Part shown: positions 8,397 through 17,017 of the stretch, piece after piece
How positions within the stretch are numbered: the stretch's first letter is position 1
Layout of the letters: each line of letters opens with the position of its first letter
From: an uncultured Alphaproteobacteria bacterium
GTDB taxonomy: Bacteria > Pseudomonadota > Alphaproteobacteria > Rhizobiales > Ancalomicrobiaceae
Assembly: GCA_937892955.1 (NCBI GenBank)
Contig: CALBKH010000105.1
Coordinates: forward strand, 1 to 59,330
Length of the DNA: 59,330 nucleotides
Direction of reading: 5' to 3'
The notes under the pieces: generated by a model
What the model was told of the DNA's origin: nothing
Seen by the model: the letters and a program-made list of their open reading frames with translations, nothing else
Databases searched by the model: none
Program-made: the position numbers and the translations under genes

Positions 8397-10757
8397 ATGA
8401 CCGCCGCTCTCGACCCGCAGGTCGCCGCCCGTATCGCGACGCAGATCGCCGCCGAGATCGGCTGCCGGCCGGCACAGGTCTCCGCCGCGGTCGGACTGCT
8501 CGACGAGGGTTCGACCGTTCCCTTCGTGGCGCGCTACCGCAAGGAGGCGACCGGCGGTCTCGACGACACCCAACTGCGCACGCTCGAGGAACGTCTCGCC
8601 TACCTGCGCGAGATGGAAGCGCGCCGCATCGCGGTGATCGAGTCGATCCGCGGCCAGGGCAAGTTGACGCCGGAGCTCGAAGAGAAACTGGCCAGAGCCT
8701 CGACCAAGGCGGAGATCGAGGATCTCTATCTGCCCTTCAAGCCGAAGCGGCGGACCCGCGCCGAGATCGCCCGCGAGAAGGGCCTCGGACCGCTCGCCGA
8801 GCAGATCCTCGCCGATCGCGCGGTCGACCCGAAGGCGCTCGCCGCCCAGTTCGTCACGGAAGAGGTCGCCGACGTGAAGGCGGCGCTCGACGGGGCGCGC
8901 GACATCCTCACCGAGCAGTTCGCCGAGAACGCCGAACTGGTCGGCCGGCTGCGCAGCCATGTCCAGAGCGGCGCGCGGCTGCGCTCCAAGGTCGTCGAGG
9001 GCAAGGAGCAGGCGGGCGAGAAGTTCGCCGACTATTTCGACCACGTCGAGCGCCTCGCCGACGTGCCGAGTCATCGCGCGCTCGCCATGCTGCGCGGTCG
9101 CAACGAGGAGGTGCTGTCGCTCGACGTCGAGGTCGATGCCGACGACACGAGCCCGGTGAAGCCGGTCGAGCGGATGATCTCGCAAGCCTTCGGCATCGAG
9201 TTGCCGTCGGCGACCCGCAAGCCGGGCGCGGCCGACCAGTGGCTCTTCGACGTGGCGCGCTGGTGCTGGCGGGTGAAGCTGTCGCTGTCGCTGTCGATCG
9301 AGGTGATGGGGGCGATGCGGGAGAAGGCGGAGGAGGAGGCGATCCGCGTCTTCGCCCACAATCTCCAGGACCTGCTGCTCGCTGCGCCGGCCGGGACGCG
9401 CGCCACCCTGGGGCTCGACCCGGGCATCCGGACGGGCGTCAAGGTCGCGGTGGTCGACGCCACCGGCAAGGTGGTCGAGACCACCACCGTCTACCCGTTC
9501 CCGCCGAAGCAGGACGTGCAGGGGACGCTGGCGACGCTGAAGCACCTGATCCAGAAGCATCGCGTCGAGCTGGTCGCCATCGGCAACGGCACCGGCAGCC
9601 GCGAGACCGATCGGCTTGTCGCCCATCTGATCGGCGAGATGGCGCCGCCGAAGCCGATCAAGGTGATCGTCTCGGAGGCCGGCGCCTCGGTCTATTCGGC
9701 CTCGGCGCTCGCCGCGGCGGAGATGCCGACCCTCGACGTCTCGCTTCGCGGCGCGGTGTCGATCGCCCGGCGACTGCAGGACCCGCTCGCCGAGTTGGTG
9801 AAGATCGAGCCCAAGGCGATCGGCGTCGGGCAATATCAGCACGACGTCGATCAGGCGCGGCTGGCACGCGCGCTCGACGCGGTGGTCGAGGACGCGGTCA
9901 ACGCCGTCGGCGTCGATCTCAACACGGCGTCGGCGTCGCTGCTCGCCCGCGTCTCCGGTCTCGGCACGGCGCTCGCCCAGGCGATCGTCGACCATCGCGA
10001 CGCCGTCGGCCGCTTCCGCAATCGCAAGCAGCTGCTCGAGGTGGCGCGGCTCGGGCCGAAGACCTTCGAACAGGCGGCCGGCTTCCTGCGCATCCGCGAC
10101 GGCGACGAGCCGCTCGACGCCTCCTCCGTCCACCCGGAGGCCTATGCGGTGGCCAAGCGCATCGTCAAGGCCTGCGGGCGTGACCTGCGCACTCTGATGG
10201 GCGACGGGGCGGCGCTGAAGTCGCTCGACCCGCGCAGTTTCGTCGACGAGCGCTTCGGCCTGCCGACGGTGAAGGACATCCTCGCCGAACTGGAAAAGCC
10301 CGGCCGCGACCCGCGACCGCACTTCAAGACCGCGGCCTTCGCCGAGGGCATCGAGAAGATCGAGGACCTGAAGCCGGGGATGGTGCTCGAAGGCACCGTG
10401 ACCAACGTCGCCGCCTTCGGCGCCTTCGTCGACATCGGCGTGCATCAGGACGGGCTCGTCCACGTCTCCCAGCTCGCCGATCGCTTCGTCAAGGATCCGC
10501 GCGAGGTGGTGAAGGCCGGCGACGTGGTGAAGGTGCGGGTGGTCGAAGTCGACGCGCGCCGGAAGCGCATCGGTCTCTCGATGCGCAAGGACGACGGCGG
10601 GGCGCGGATGGGCGGCGCCGGCGGACGCCCCGGCCCCGATGATCGCCGCGCCCCCCCGCCGAGCGGGCCGAAGGGAGGGCGGCCCGGCCAGACGCCGCCC
10701 TCGACGCAGCCCGGCGCGCTGGGGGCGGCGCTGCTCGACGCGTTGCGCAAGAAATGA
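8397..10757 (+). CDS. tex: Tex-family RNA-binding transcription accessory protein
   Basis: This 786-residue cytoplasmic protein has the full Tex layout. It opens with an N-terminal helical region (LLDEGSTVPFVARYRKEATG), followed by a YqgF/RNase H-like domain starting at LGLDPGIRTGVKVAVVDATG. Helix-hairpin-helix motifs lie around ASASLLARVSGLGTALAQAI, and an S1 RNA-binding domain (GMVLEGTVTNVAAFGAFVDI) near residue 660 precedes a low-complexity Gly/Pro tail. Tex proteins bind nucleic acid and assist transcription and RNA quality control. The ATG at 8397 gives the expected family length; the longer open frame upstream to 8118 has no family similarity and is ignored. It is probably monocistronic. 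Confidence 0.95.
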   Translation: MTAALDPQVAARIATQIAAEIGCRPAQVSAAVGLLDEGSTVPFVARYRKEATGGLDDTQLRTLEERLAYLREMEARRIAVIESIRGQGKLTPELEEKLARASTKAEIEDLYLPFKPKRRTRAEIAREKGLGPLAEQILADRAVDPKALAAQFVTEEVADVKAALDGARDILTEQFAENAELVGRLRSHVQSGARLRSKVVEGKEQAGEKFADYFDHVERLADVPSHRALAMLRGRNEEVLSLDVEVDADDTSPVKPVERMISQAFGIELPSATRKPGAADQWLFDVARWCWRVKLSLSLSIEVMGAMREKAEEEAIRVFAHNLQDLLLAAPAGTRATLGLDPGIRTGVKVAVVDATGKVVETTTVYPFPPKQDVQGTLATLKHLIQKHRVELVAIGNGTGSRETDRLVAHLIGEMAPPKPIKVIVSEAGASVYSASALAAAEMPTLDVSLRGAVSIARRLQDPLAELVKIEPKAIGVGQYQHDVDQARLARALDAVVEDAVNAVGVDLNTASASLLARVSGLGTALAQAIVDHRDAVGRFRNRKQLLEVARLGPKTFEQAAGFLRIRDGDEPLDASSVHPEAYAVAKRIVKACGRDLRTLMGDGAALKSLDPRSFVDERFGLPTVKDILAELEKPGRDPRPHFKTAAFAEGIEKIEDLKPGMVLEGTVTNVAAFGAFVDIGVHQDGLVHVSQLADRFVKDPREVVKAGDVVKVRVVEVDARRKRIGLSMRKDDGGARMGGAGGRPGPDDRRAPPPSGPKGGRPGQTPPSTQPGALGAALLDALRKK

Positions 10758-10982
10758 GCAGTGCCGAGGCGCGCCATACGTAGAGCGTGCGACTGTGCAT
10801 CCTGAGATTTTTCTGTAGACTCCGCACCGATGAAATGTCGGCGCCGACCGTCCGATTCTTCGCGGAACCGGTGGACGGTGTCGCCAATTCGCGATCTGCT
10901 TCCGTTACCGAACGAATCGTCCCCCTGCCGGCGCCTGCGGTGGCCGCGCGCCGACCGGTCCCACGAGAGACAGGAGGGTGAG

Positions 10983-12806
10983 GTGACGACGAGAGAAGCC
11001 GCGCTCGACACCGTACTCGCCGACCTTCTCGCCCGTCACGGGCGTGATCCGGGGCGTCTGCTGCAGATCCTGCTCGACGTCCAGGCCCGCTTCACCCGGG
11101 TGCCGCCGGAGGCGGTGCCGAAGCTCGCCGCCGCTCTCGACCTGCCGATCGGCGAGGTGGAGAGCACGGTCGAATTCTATTCCTTCCTGTCGCGGACCCC
11201 GGTCGGCGACTATCGGATCCTGTTCTCCGACAACATCACCGACCGGATGCTCGGCAACCAGACGATCCTCGACCACATGGCCAAGCGCCTCGGGGTCAGG
11301 GCCGGCGAGGTCTCCGAGGACGGGCTCGTTTCGCTCGACACCACGTCCTGCACCGGCATGTGCGACCAGGGGCCGGCGATCCTGGTCAACGGCATCGCCA
11401 TCACCCGGATGACGCTGCGCCGCGCCGATCAGGTCTGCGATCTCGTCCGCAACCGGGTGCCGGTCGCCGAATGGCCGGCCGACTTCTTCCGCGTCGAGCA
11501 CAACATCCGTCGCGCCGACATGCTGCTCGGGGCCGACTTCATGCCCGGTTCGGCGGTGAAGGCGGCGATCGCTCTGGGGCGCGATCGCTTCCTCGAGGAG
11601 ATGCGGATCTCCAACCTGCGCGGCCGCGGCGGCGCCGGCTTCACCACCGCGGTGAAATGGGAAGCGGCGCGCAACGCGAGCGGCGACGAACGCTACGTCG
11701 TCTGCAACGCCGACGAGGGCGAACCGGGCACGTTCAAGGACCGGGTGCTGCTGCAGTACTATCCCGAGCGGGTGTTCGAGGGCATGGCGCTCGCGGCCTA
11801 CGCCATCGGGGCGCGGCACGGCTTCCTCTATCTGCGCGGCGAGTACCTCTATCTGCGGCCGATGCTCGAGGAGAAGCTCGTCGAGCTGCGGGCACTCGGC
11901 GTCCTCGGCCGGTCGATCTTCGGGGTCGGCGACTTCGCCTTCGACATCGAGATCCACATGGGCGCCGGCGCCTATGTCTGCGGCGAGGAGACCGCGCTCA
12001 TCGAGAGCCTCGAGGGCAAGGCCGGACGGCCGCGCATCCGGCCGCCGTTCCCGGTGACCAGCGGCTATCGCGGCCTGCCGACGGTGGTCAACAACGTCGA
12101 GACGCTGTGCAAGGTCACCGAGATCGCGCTGCACGGCGGCGCCTGGTACCGCGGCTACGGCACCAAGCAGTCGACCGGCACCAAGATCCTCTCGGTCTCG
12201 GGCGACTGCGCCCGGCCGGGCATCTACGAGTATCCCTTCGGGGTGCGCATCTCGCAGGTGCTCGAGGATTGCGGTGCGGTCCGGCCGCGGGCGGTGCAGA
12301 TCTCCGGCGCGTCCGGCCAGTGTCTCACCCCGCGCGAATTCGGCCGGCGCATCGCCTTCGAGGACGTGCCGACGGCGGGTGCGCTGATGATCTTCGGCGA
12401 TCACCGCGACATGTTCGAGGTGGCGCTGAACTTCGCCCACTTCTTCCGTCACGAGAGCTGCGGCTTCTGCACGCCGTGCCGGGTCGGCACGACGATCCAG
12501 GCGAAGATCATGGACAAGATCGCCGCCGGACACGGCACCCAGTACGAGATGAACGAGCTCGAGCATCTGCACGAGGTGATGCGCACGGCGAGCCACTGCG
12601 GCCTCGGCCAGACCGCCGGTCAGGCGATCGCCGACACCATCGCCGAGTTCCGCGGCGACTACGAGAAACGCCTCGCCCGCCGCGACTTCGAACCCGCCTT
12701 CGATCTCGATGCGGCCCTCGCCCGGGCGCGCGAGGTCACCGGCCGCGACGACGCCGACAGCCGGTTGGTCGAAGAGGGCTGGCAGCTCAGGGAGACGACG
12801 CGATGA
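10983..12806 (+). CDS. hoxF: NAD-reducing hydrogenase diaphorase subunit HoxF
   Basis: This 607-residue subunit fuses a NuoE-like N-terminal part, seen as DTTSCTGMCDQGPAILVNG, to a NuoF-like part. The latter has the NAD/FMN motifs RGRGGAGFTTAVKWE and CNADEGEPGTFKDR and the [4Fe-4S] motif ESCGFCTPCRVGT with a distant Cys near SHCGLGQ. It passes electrons between hydrogenase and NAD(H) in the cytoplasm. The GTG at 10983 follows AGGAGGGTGAG and gives the normal length (about 600); upstream in-frame sequence has no family match. It is the first gene of hoxFUYHW and overlaps hoxU by four bases. No HoxE is present, as in the Ralstonia-type enzyme. Confidence 0.95.
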   Translation: MTTREAALDTVLADLLARHGRDPGRLLQILLDVQARFTRVPPEAVPKLAAALDLPIGEVESTVEFYSFLSRTPVGDYRILFSDNITDRMLGNQTILDHMAKRLGVRAGEVSEDGLVSLDTTSCTGMCDQGPAILVNGIAITRMTLRRADQVCDLVRNRVPVAEWPADFFRVEHNIRRADMLLGADFMPGSAVKAAIALGRDRFLEEMRISNLRGRGGAGFTTAVKWEAARNASGDERYVVCNADEGEPGTFKDRVLLQYYPERVFEGMALAAYAIGARHGFLYLRGEYLYLRPMLEEKLVELRALGVLGRSIFGVGDFAFDIEIHMGAGAYVCGEETALIESLEGKAGRPRIRPPFPVTSGYRGLPTVVNNVETLCKVTEIALHGGAWYRGYGTKQSTGTKILSVSGDCARPGIYEYPFGVRISQVLEDCGAVRPRAVQISGASGQCLTPREFGRRIAFEDVPTAGALMIFGDHRDMFEVALNFAHFFRHESCGFCTPCRVGTTIQAKIMDKIAAGHGTQYEMNELEHLHEVMRTASHCGLGQTAGQAIADTIAEFRGDYEKRLARRDFEPAFDLDAALARAREVTGRDDADSRLVEEGWQLRETTR

Positions 12807-13528
12807 GCGACGACGCCACCTTCATGCTGGACGGGCGCCCGATCCGCTTCGAGGCGGGCCAGTCGATCCTCCAGGCGGCGCTGGCCGCCGGGGCGTTCAT
12901 CCCCAACCTGTGCCATCACCCGGAGTTCAAGCCGCACGGCTCGTGCAAACTGTGCACGGTCAAGGTCAACGGCCGCGCCTCGTCGGCCTGCACCACCCGG
13001 GCGCGGGCCGGCCAGGAGGTCGCCTCCGACACGCCGGAACTGAACCGGCATCGCCGCACCCTGCTGCAGATGCTGTTCGTCGAGGGCAACCACTTCTGCC
13101 CGGGCTGCGAGAAGAGCGGCCAGTGCCGGCTGCAGGCGCTCGCCTACGATCTCGAGATGCTCAACCCGCATTACGAGCACTTCTATCCGCCCCGGCCGAT
13201 CGACGCGTCGCACCCGGACGTGCTGATCGACTTCAACCGCTGCATCCTGTGCGCTCTCTGCGTCCGGGCCTCACGCGACGTCGACGGCAAGACCGTCTTC
13301 GCGCTGGCCGGACGCGGCACCGCGCAGCATCTCGTCGTCGACTGCCCGTCGGGCAAACTCGGCGACACCGACTTCGCGGCGACCGACAAGGCGGCCGAGG
13401 TCTGCCCGGTCGGGGCGATCCTGCCGAAGCGGGTCGGCTTCGCCGTGCCGATCGGCGAACGGCCCTTCGACATAGAGCCGATCAGCGTCCAGGCGGCCCA
13501 TGCCGCCCACGCCGAACCGAGGGGATGA
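12803..13528 (+). CDS. hoxU: NAD-reducing hydrogenase diaphorase subunit HoxU
   Basis: This 241-residue iron-sulfur subunit is homologous to the N-terminal part of NuoG. It has an N-terminal [2Fe-2S] ferredoxin fold (NLCHHPEFKPHGSCKLCTV with a later Cys in SACTTRA). A His/Cys-ligated cluster lies around GNHFCPGCEKSGQCRLQ, and further cluster ligands are in FNRCILCALCVRASRDVDG and EVCPVGAI. It wires HoxF to the HoxYH hydrogenase dimer. The start overlaps the hoxF stop as ATGA, and hoxY begins 4 bp after its stop, showing tight operon organisation. Confidence 0.95.
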   Translation: MSDDATFMLDGRPIRFEAGQSILQAALAAGAFIPNLCHHPEFKPHGSCKLCTVKVNGRASSACTTRARAGQEVASDTPELNRHRRTLLQMLFVEGNHFCPGCEKSGQCRLQALAYDLEMLNPHYEHFYPPRPIDASHPDVLIDFNRCILCALCVRASRDVDGKTVFALAGRGTAQHLVVDCPSGKLGDTDFAATDKAAEVCPVGAILPKRVGFAVPIGERPFDIEPISVQAAHAAHAEPRG

Positions 13529-13532
13529 ACCG

Positions 13533-14087
13533 ATGCGTCACGTCGCCCCCACACCGCCACGCCGCAAGCTGCGCGTCGCCACCGCCTCGCTCGCCGGCTG
13601 TTTCGGCTGCCACATGTCGTTCCTCGACATCGACGAGCGGCTGCTCGATCTGATCGATCTGGTGGAGTTCGACCGGTCGCCGATCACCGACATCAAGCAC
13701 TGCGGCCCCTGCGACATCGGCATCATCGAGGGCGGGGTGTGCAACGCCGAGAACGTCCACGTGCTGTGGGAACTCCGGGCCAACTGCAAGGTCCTGGTGG
13801 CGCTCGGGGCCTGTGCGGTCAACGGCGGCCTGCCGGCGCAGAGGAACCACCTCGACGTCGGCAGTTGCCTCGCCCGGGTCTACCGTGACCGGGCCGGCGG
13901 CGAGGTGCCCGACGATCCCGAGCTGCCGCTGCTGCTCGACAAGGTCCGGCCGCTCAACGAGGTGGTCCGCATCGACTTCTTCATTCCCGGATGCCCGCCC
14001 TCGGGCGACGCCATCTGGAAATACCTCACCGATCTCATCTCGGGCCGGATGCCGCGTCTCGAGCATCCGATGCTGCACTTCGACTGA
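13533..14087 (+). CDS. hoxY: [NiFe] hydrogenase small subunit HoxY
   Basis: This 184-residue small subunit carries the proximal [4Fe-4S] cluster. Its Cys ligands are seen in LAGCFGCHMSFLD near the N-terminus, in CGPCDIGIIEGGVC, in GACAVNGG and in IPGCPPSGDAIW. No twin-arginine signal is present, in keeping with a cytoplasmic group 3d enzyme. The length is slightly short but within the range of HoxY proteins. It sits between hoxU and hoxH in the conserved order F-U-Y-H. Confidence 0.95.
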   Translation: MRHVAPTPPRRKLRVATASLAGCFGCHMSFLDIDERLLDLIDLVEFDRSPITDIKHCGPCDIGIIEGGVCNAENVHVLWELRANCKVLVALGACAVNGGLPAQRNHLDVGSCLARVYRDRAGGEVPDDPELPLLLDKVRPLNEVVRIDFFIPGCPPSGDAIWKYLTDLISGRMPRLEHPMLHFD

Positions 14088-14100
14088 GGGGAGCGCGCCC

Positions 14101-15579
14101 ATGTTCCGCCTGGAAACCGCCGAGAACCCGCAGACGTTGCGCCGCATCGCCATCGAGCCGCTGACCCGGGTCGAGGGCCACGGCAAGGTGACGTTGCTGC
14201 TCGACGACGCCGATCACGTCCATCAGGTGCGCCTCCACATCGTCGAATTCCGCGGCTTCGAGATCTTCATCGAGGGGCGGCCGTTCTGGGAGGTGCCGAT
14301 CTCGGTGCAGCGGCTGTGCGGCATCTGCCCGGTGTCGCATCTGCTCGCCGCCACCAAGGCGATGGACCTGATCGCCGGCTACGACCGGCTGACGCCGACG
14401 GCGGAGAAGATCCGCCGGCTGATGCACTACGGCCAGATGATGCAGAGCCATGCGCTGCATTTCTTCCACCTCTCCTCGCCCGACCTCCTCCTCGGCTTCG
14501 ACAGCGAGCCGACCCGCCGCAACATCGTCGGCGTGGCGCGCGAGTTCCCGGAGATCGCCAAGCAGGGCGTTTTCCTACGCAAGTACGGCCAGGAGGTGAT
14601 CCGCCACACCGCCGGCAAGCGCATCCACGGCACCGGCGCCGTCCCGGGTGGCGTCAACAAGGGGATCAGCCGGGCCGAGCGCGACGAGATGCGCCGCGAC
14701 ATCGACCGGATGATCGAGTGGGCGCTCTCCGCCGTCCATCTGGTGGCCGAGCTGCATCGCGCCAAGCCCGAGTTCTACGACCACTTCGGCGAGTTCTCCT
14801 CCGCCATGATGAGCCTCGTCGACGCCGACGGCGCGATGGACTTCTACCACGGGGGCCTGCGCGCCCTCGACGCGGACGGCGGCACGATCTTCGACGGCGT
14901 CGACTATAGCGGCTACCAGCAGGTGCTGGAGGAAGAGGTCAAGCCGTGGAGCTACATGAAGTTCCCGCACATCCGCTCGCTCGGGCCGGAGAACGGCTGG
15001 TACAAGGTCGGCCCGCTCGCCCGCGTCCAGACCTGCGACCGCATCCCGACGCCACTCGCCGAGATGGAGCGCCGCAAGCTCGTCGCCCGCGGCGAGGGCA
15101 AGCCGGTGATGGGCACGCTCTACTATCACTGGGCGCGGCTGATCGAGCTTCTGCATGCGACGGAGGTGATCCGCGATCTGCTCGACGATCCGGACCTGCT
15201 CGGTTCGGATCTGATGGCCGACAAGGGTGAGCGGCGATCGGAAGCGGTCGGCGTCATCGAGGCGCCGCGCGGCACGCTCTTCCACCACTACCGGGTGGAC
15301 GAGAACGACCAGGTCACCTTCTGCAATCTCATCGTCTCGACGACCAACAACAATCAGGCGATGAACGAGGCGATCCGGTCGGTGGCGCTCAGCCATCTCG
15401 ACGGCAAGACCATCACCGAGGGGCTGCTCAACCACATCGAGGTGGCGATCCGCGCCTACGATCCGTGCCTCTCCTGCGCCACCCACGCGCTCGGCAAGAT
15501 GCCGCTCGAGGTCGATCTCATCGACGCCGAAGGCACGCTCGTCCAGCGTGCCCGGCGCAACATGGGTCCCGAGCGTTGA
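14101..15579 (+). CDS. hoxH: [NiFe] hydrogenase large subunit HoxH
   Basis: This 492-residue catalytic subunit of the NAD-reducing hydrogenase binds the Ni-Fe(CN)2CO centre. The N-terminal ligand pair is in RLCGICPVSH (Cys73 and Cys76) and the C-terminal pair in DPCLSCATH. About 29 residues follow that last His, the peptide removed by the maturation protease after nickel insertion, so the protein is encoded as a precursor. The protease HoxW is the next gene and its TTG start overlaps the hoxH stop. General hyp maturation genes are absent from the window and must lie elsewhere. The motif set indicates group 3d (bidirectional, NAD-linked). Confidence 0.96.
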   Translation: MFRLETAENPQTLRRIAIEPLTRVEGHGKVTLLLDDADHVHQVRLHIVEFRGFEIFIEGRPFWEVPISVQRLCGICPVSHLLAATKAMDLIAGYDRLTPTAEKIRRLMHYGQMMQSHALHFFHLSSPDLLLGFDSEPTRRNIVGVAREFPEIAKQGVFLRKYGQEVIRHTAGKRIHGTGAVPGGVNKGISRAERDEMRRDIDRMIEWALSAVHLVAELHRAKPEFYDHFGEFSSAMMSLVDADGAMDFYHGGLRALDADGGTIFDGVDYSGYQQVLEEEVKPWSYMKFPHIRSLGPENGWYKVGPLARVQTCDRIPTPLAEMERRKLVARGEGKPVMGTLYYHWARLIELLHATEVIRDLLDDPDLLGSDLMADKGERRSEAVGVIEAPRGTLFHHYRVDENDQVTFCNLIVSTTNNNQAMNEAIRSVALSHLDGKTITEGLLNHIEVAIRAYDPCLSCATHALGKMPLEVDLIDAEGTLVQRARRNMGPER

Positions 15580-16076
15580 ACGAGGCGGCGACGGCGGGGA
15601 CGGCGAACCGGCTCGTCGTCCTCGGCTGGGGCAACGACGCGCGCGGCGACGACGGGCTCGGACCGCTGCTGCTAGGCCGCATCGCCGCGCTCGATCTTCC
15701 CCATGTGACGGTGGTCGAGGACTTCCAGCTGCAGATCGAACACGCGATGGACCTCGAGGCGGCCGATCTCGCGCTCTTCCTCGACGCTTCCGTCGCGGCG
15801 CCCGCGCCGTTCGCCTTCACCGAGACGGGCCCGCGCGACGACGCTTCGCATTCGACCCACGCGCTGTCGCCGGAGGCGGTACTCGCGGTCTTCGCCCGGG
15901 TGCTCGGCCGCGATCCGCCGCCGGCCTTCGTGCTGGCGATGCGCGGCGAGGCCTTCGAACTCGGCAGCGGGCTCGGCGCGGCGGCGGCCGAGGGGCTGGA
16001 CGCGGCCTGGGCCTTCGTGTGGCCGCTGATCGAGACGCCGGACGTCGAGGTGTGGCGAGGCAAAGTGACGGGGTGA
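15576..16076 (+). CDS. hoxW: hydrogenase maturation protease HoxW
   Basis: This 166-residue endopeptidase is predicted to trim the HoxH C-terminus after Ni insertion. The family motif GWGNDARGDDGLGPLLL near the N-terminus contains the first metal-sensing acidic residue, and the central LFLDASVAA and HSTHALSPEAVLAV blocks carry the other usual Asp and His. There is no ATG; the TTG at 15576 overlaps the hoxH TGA as TTGA, which implies translation by termination-reinitiation. It closes the hox operon, and the following 377 bp are noncoding. Confidence 0.88.
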   Translation: MNEAATAGTANRLVVLGWGNDARGDDGLGPLLLGRIAALDLPHVTVVEDFQLQIEHAMDLEAADLALFLDASVAAPAPFAFTETGPRDDASHSTHALSPEAVLAVFARVLGRDPPPAFVLAMRGEAFELGSGLGAAAAEGLDAAWAFVWPLIETPDVEVWRGKVTG

Positions 16077-16133
16077 GTGGCCACAGGGTCGCACCCTCTC
16101 TCACCGACAGCTCGATCGCTGCTCGGCGGGGAT

Positions 16134-16265
16134 GTCCGTGCGCGATGGTTCGGGGCCGGCCTGCGGCCGGCACCTCACCATGAAGCCTCGGCGATCATCG
16201 GCACGAAATCAGGCGCTTCATGGTGAGGTGCGAGCGGAGCGAGCCTCGAACCATCGCGCACGGAC
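16134..16265. repeat. nested palindromic intergenic repeat, copy A
   Basis: Two perfect inverted-repeat pairs are nested. The outer arms are 16134-16152 (GTCCGTGCGCGATGGTTCG) and 16247-16265; the inner arms are 16170-16186 (GCACCTCACCATGAAGC) and 16215-16231. The whole 132-bp unit can fold into a branched cruciform. Its right half (GAGGTGCGAGCGGAGCGAG, then CCTCGAA) resembles the REP-like palindromes common between genes in Rhizobiales. It lies between hoxW and ubiT. Confidence 0.85.
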
Positions 16266-16350
16266 GTGGTCCGGTCCGACACCTGCCTTCGAGGCGTCGC
16301 GCGATCCTCGGGCCGGCCGGTTCGGGTCGCTCCATTCATCCTCATGTTCG

Positions 16351-16364
16351 TTGATCGACCTCAA
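16351..16364 (+). promoter_or_regulatory. FNR/FnrL-type box upstream of ubiTUV
   Basis: TTGATCGACCTCAA matches the FNR consensus TTGAT-N4-ATCAA at nine of ten positions. A possible -10 element, TGAAAT at 16385-16390, would place the box centre near -40 from a start at about 16397, the usual position for FNR activation. In other bacteria ubiTUV act under low oxygen, so the regulatory logic fits. Confidence 0.65.
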
Positions 16365-16453
16365 GGACGGAACCGTCGCGAAGGTGAAATGGTCGGGCGT
16401 GGTTCGATCGCATCGGGCGGCCGGACCCGATGGGTGTCTGCACCGGAACCGCG

Positions 16454-17017
16454 ATGACCGAAGCTTCGATCCCCCACTTTCCCCGCCTCGTCGACCATCT
16501 GGTGGCGCGGCTGCCGACGCTGCCGCTCGATCTGGCGCTGAGGCGGTTCATCACCTCGCTGACCGAGCGCCATCCGTCGCTGTTCTCGCGGCTCGACGAT
16601 CAGGCGCGCAAGACCTTCCTGATCGATCCGACCGACGTGTCGATCGCCTTCCTGCTCCGGCCGGACCCGGCGCTACCGCGGCTCGAGGCGGTGAAGCGGG
16701 CGCCCGACGGGACGATCGTGGCGGCGCGTGACGCGCGCATCGCCGGGCCGCTCGCCGCGCTCGTCGGCATGGTTCACGGGGCGCTCGACGGCGACGCGCT
16801 GTTCTTCTCGCGCGACATCGTCATCGAGGGCGACACCGAGGCGGTGCTGGCGCTGAGGAACGCCGTCGACGACAGCGAGATCGATCTGGCGGACGAGGTC
16901 GCGGCGATCACCGGGCCGGCGTCGAAATTCGTCGCCGAGATCTTCCGCCGCGCCGCGCCGGTGGCGGAGCGGATGACCGGTGTCACGCTCACTCGCGCCG
17001 GAGGCACGACGGCATGA
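16454..17017 (+). CDS. ubiT: O2-independent ubiquinone biosynthesis accessory factor UbiT
   Basis: This 187-residue protein has an SCP2 lipid-carrier domain. Visible elements are LDLALRRFITSLTERHPSLF, the hydrophobic strand VSIAFLLRPDPALP, and the SCP2-like GDALFFSRDIVIEGDTEAVL. UbiT is thought to bind ubiquinone precursors for the anaerobic route. The ATG at 16454 is in frame with family similarity from the first helices. Its stop overlaps the ubiU start (ATGA), and ubiU in turn overlaps ubiV, so the three are translated as a unit behind an FNR-type box. Confidence 0.9.
   Translation: MTEASIPHFPRLVDHLVARLPTLPLDLALRRFITSLTERHPSLFSRLDDQARKTFLIDPTDVSIAFLLRPDPALPRLEAVKRAPDGTIVAARDARIAGPLAALVGMVHGALDGDALFFSRDIVIEGDTEAVLALRNAVDDSEIDLADEVAAITGPASKFVAEIFRRAAPVAERMTGVTLTRAGGTTA

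Noticed and set aside
8358..10463. Long open frame of 701 codons on the minus strand opposite tex
   Set aside because: It is a GC-driven shadow: Asp/Arg/His-rich composition, no family motif, no ribosome-binding site, and the plus strand encodes a complete Tex protein.
10758..10982. Sigma-54 promoter or FNR box before hoxF
   Set aside because: No TGGCAC-N5-TTGC-like or TTGAT-N4-ATCAA-like element could be found.
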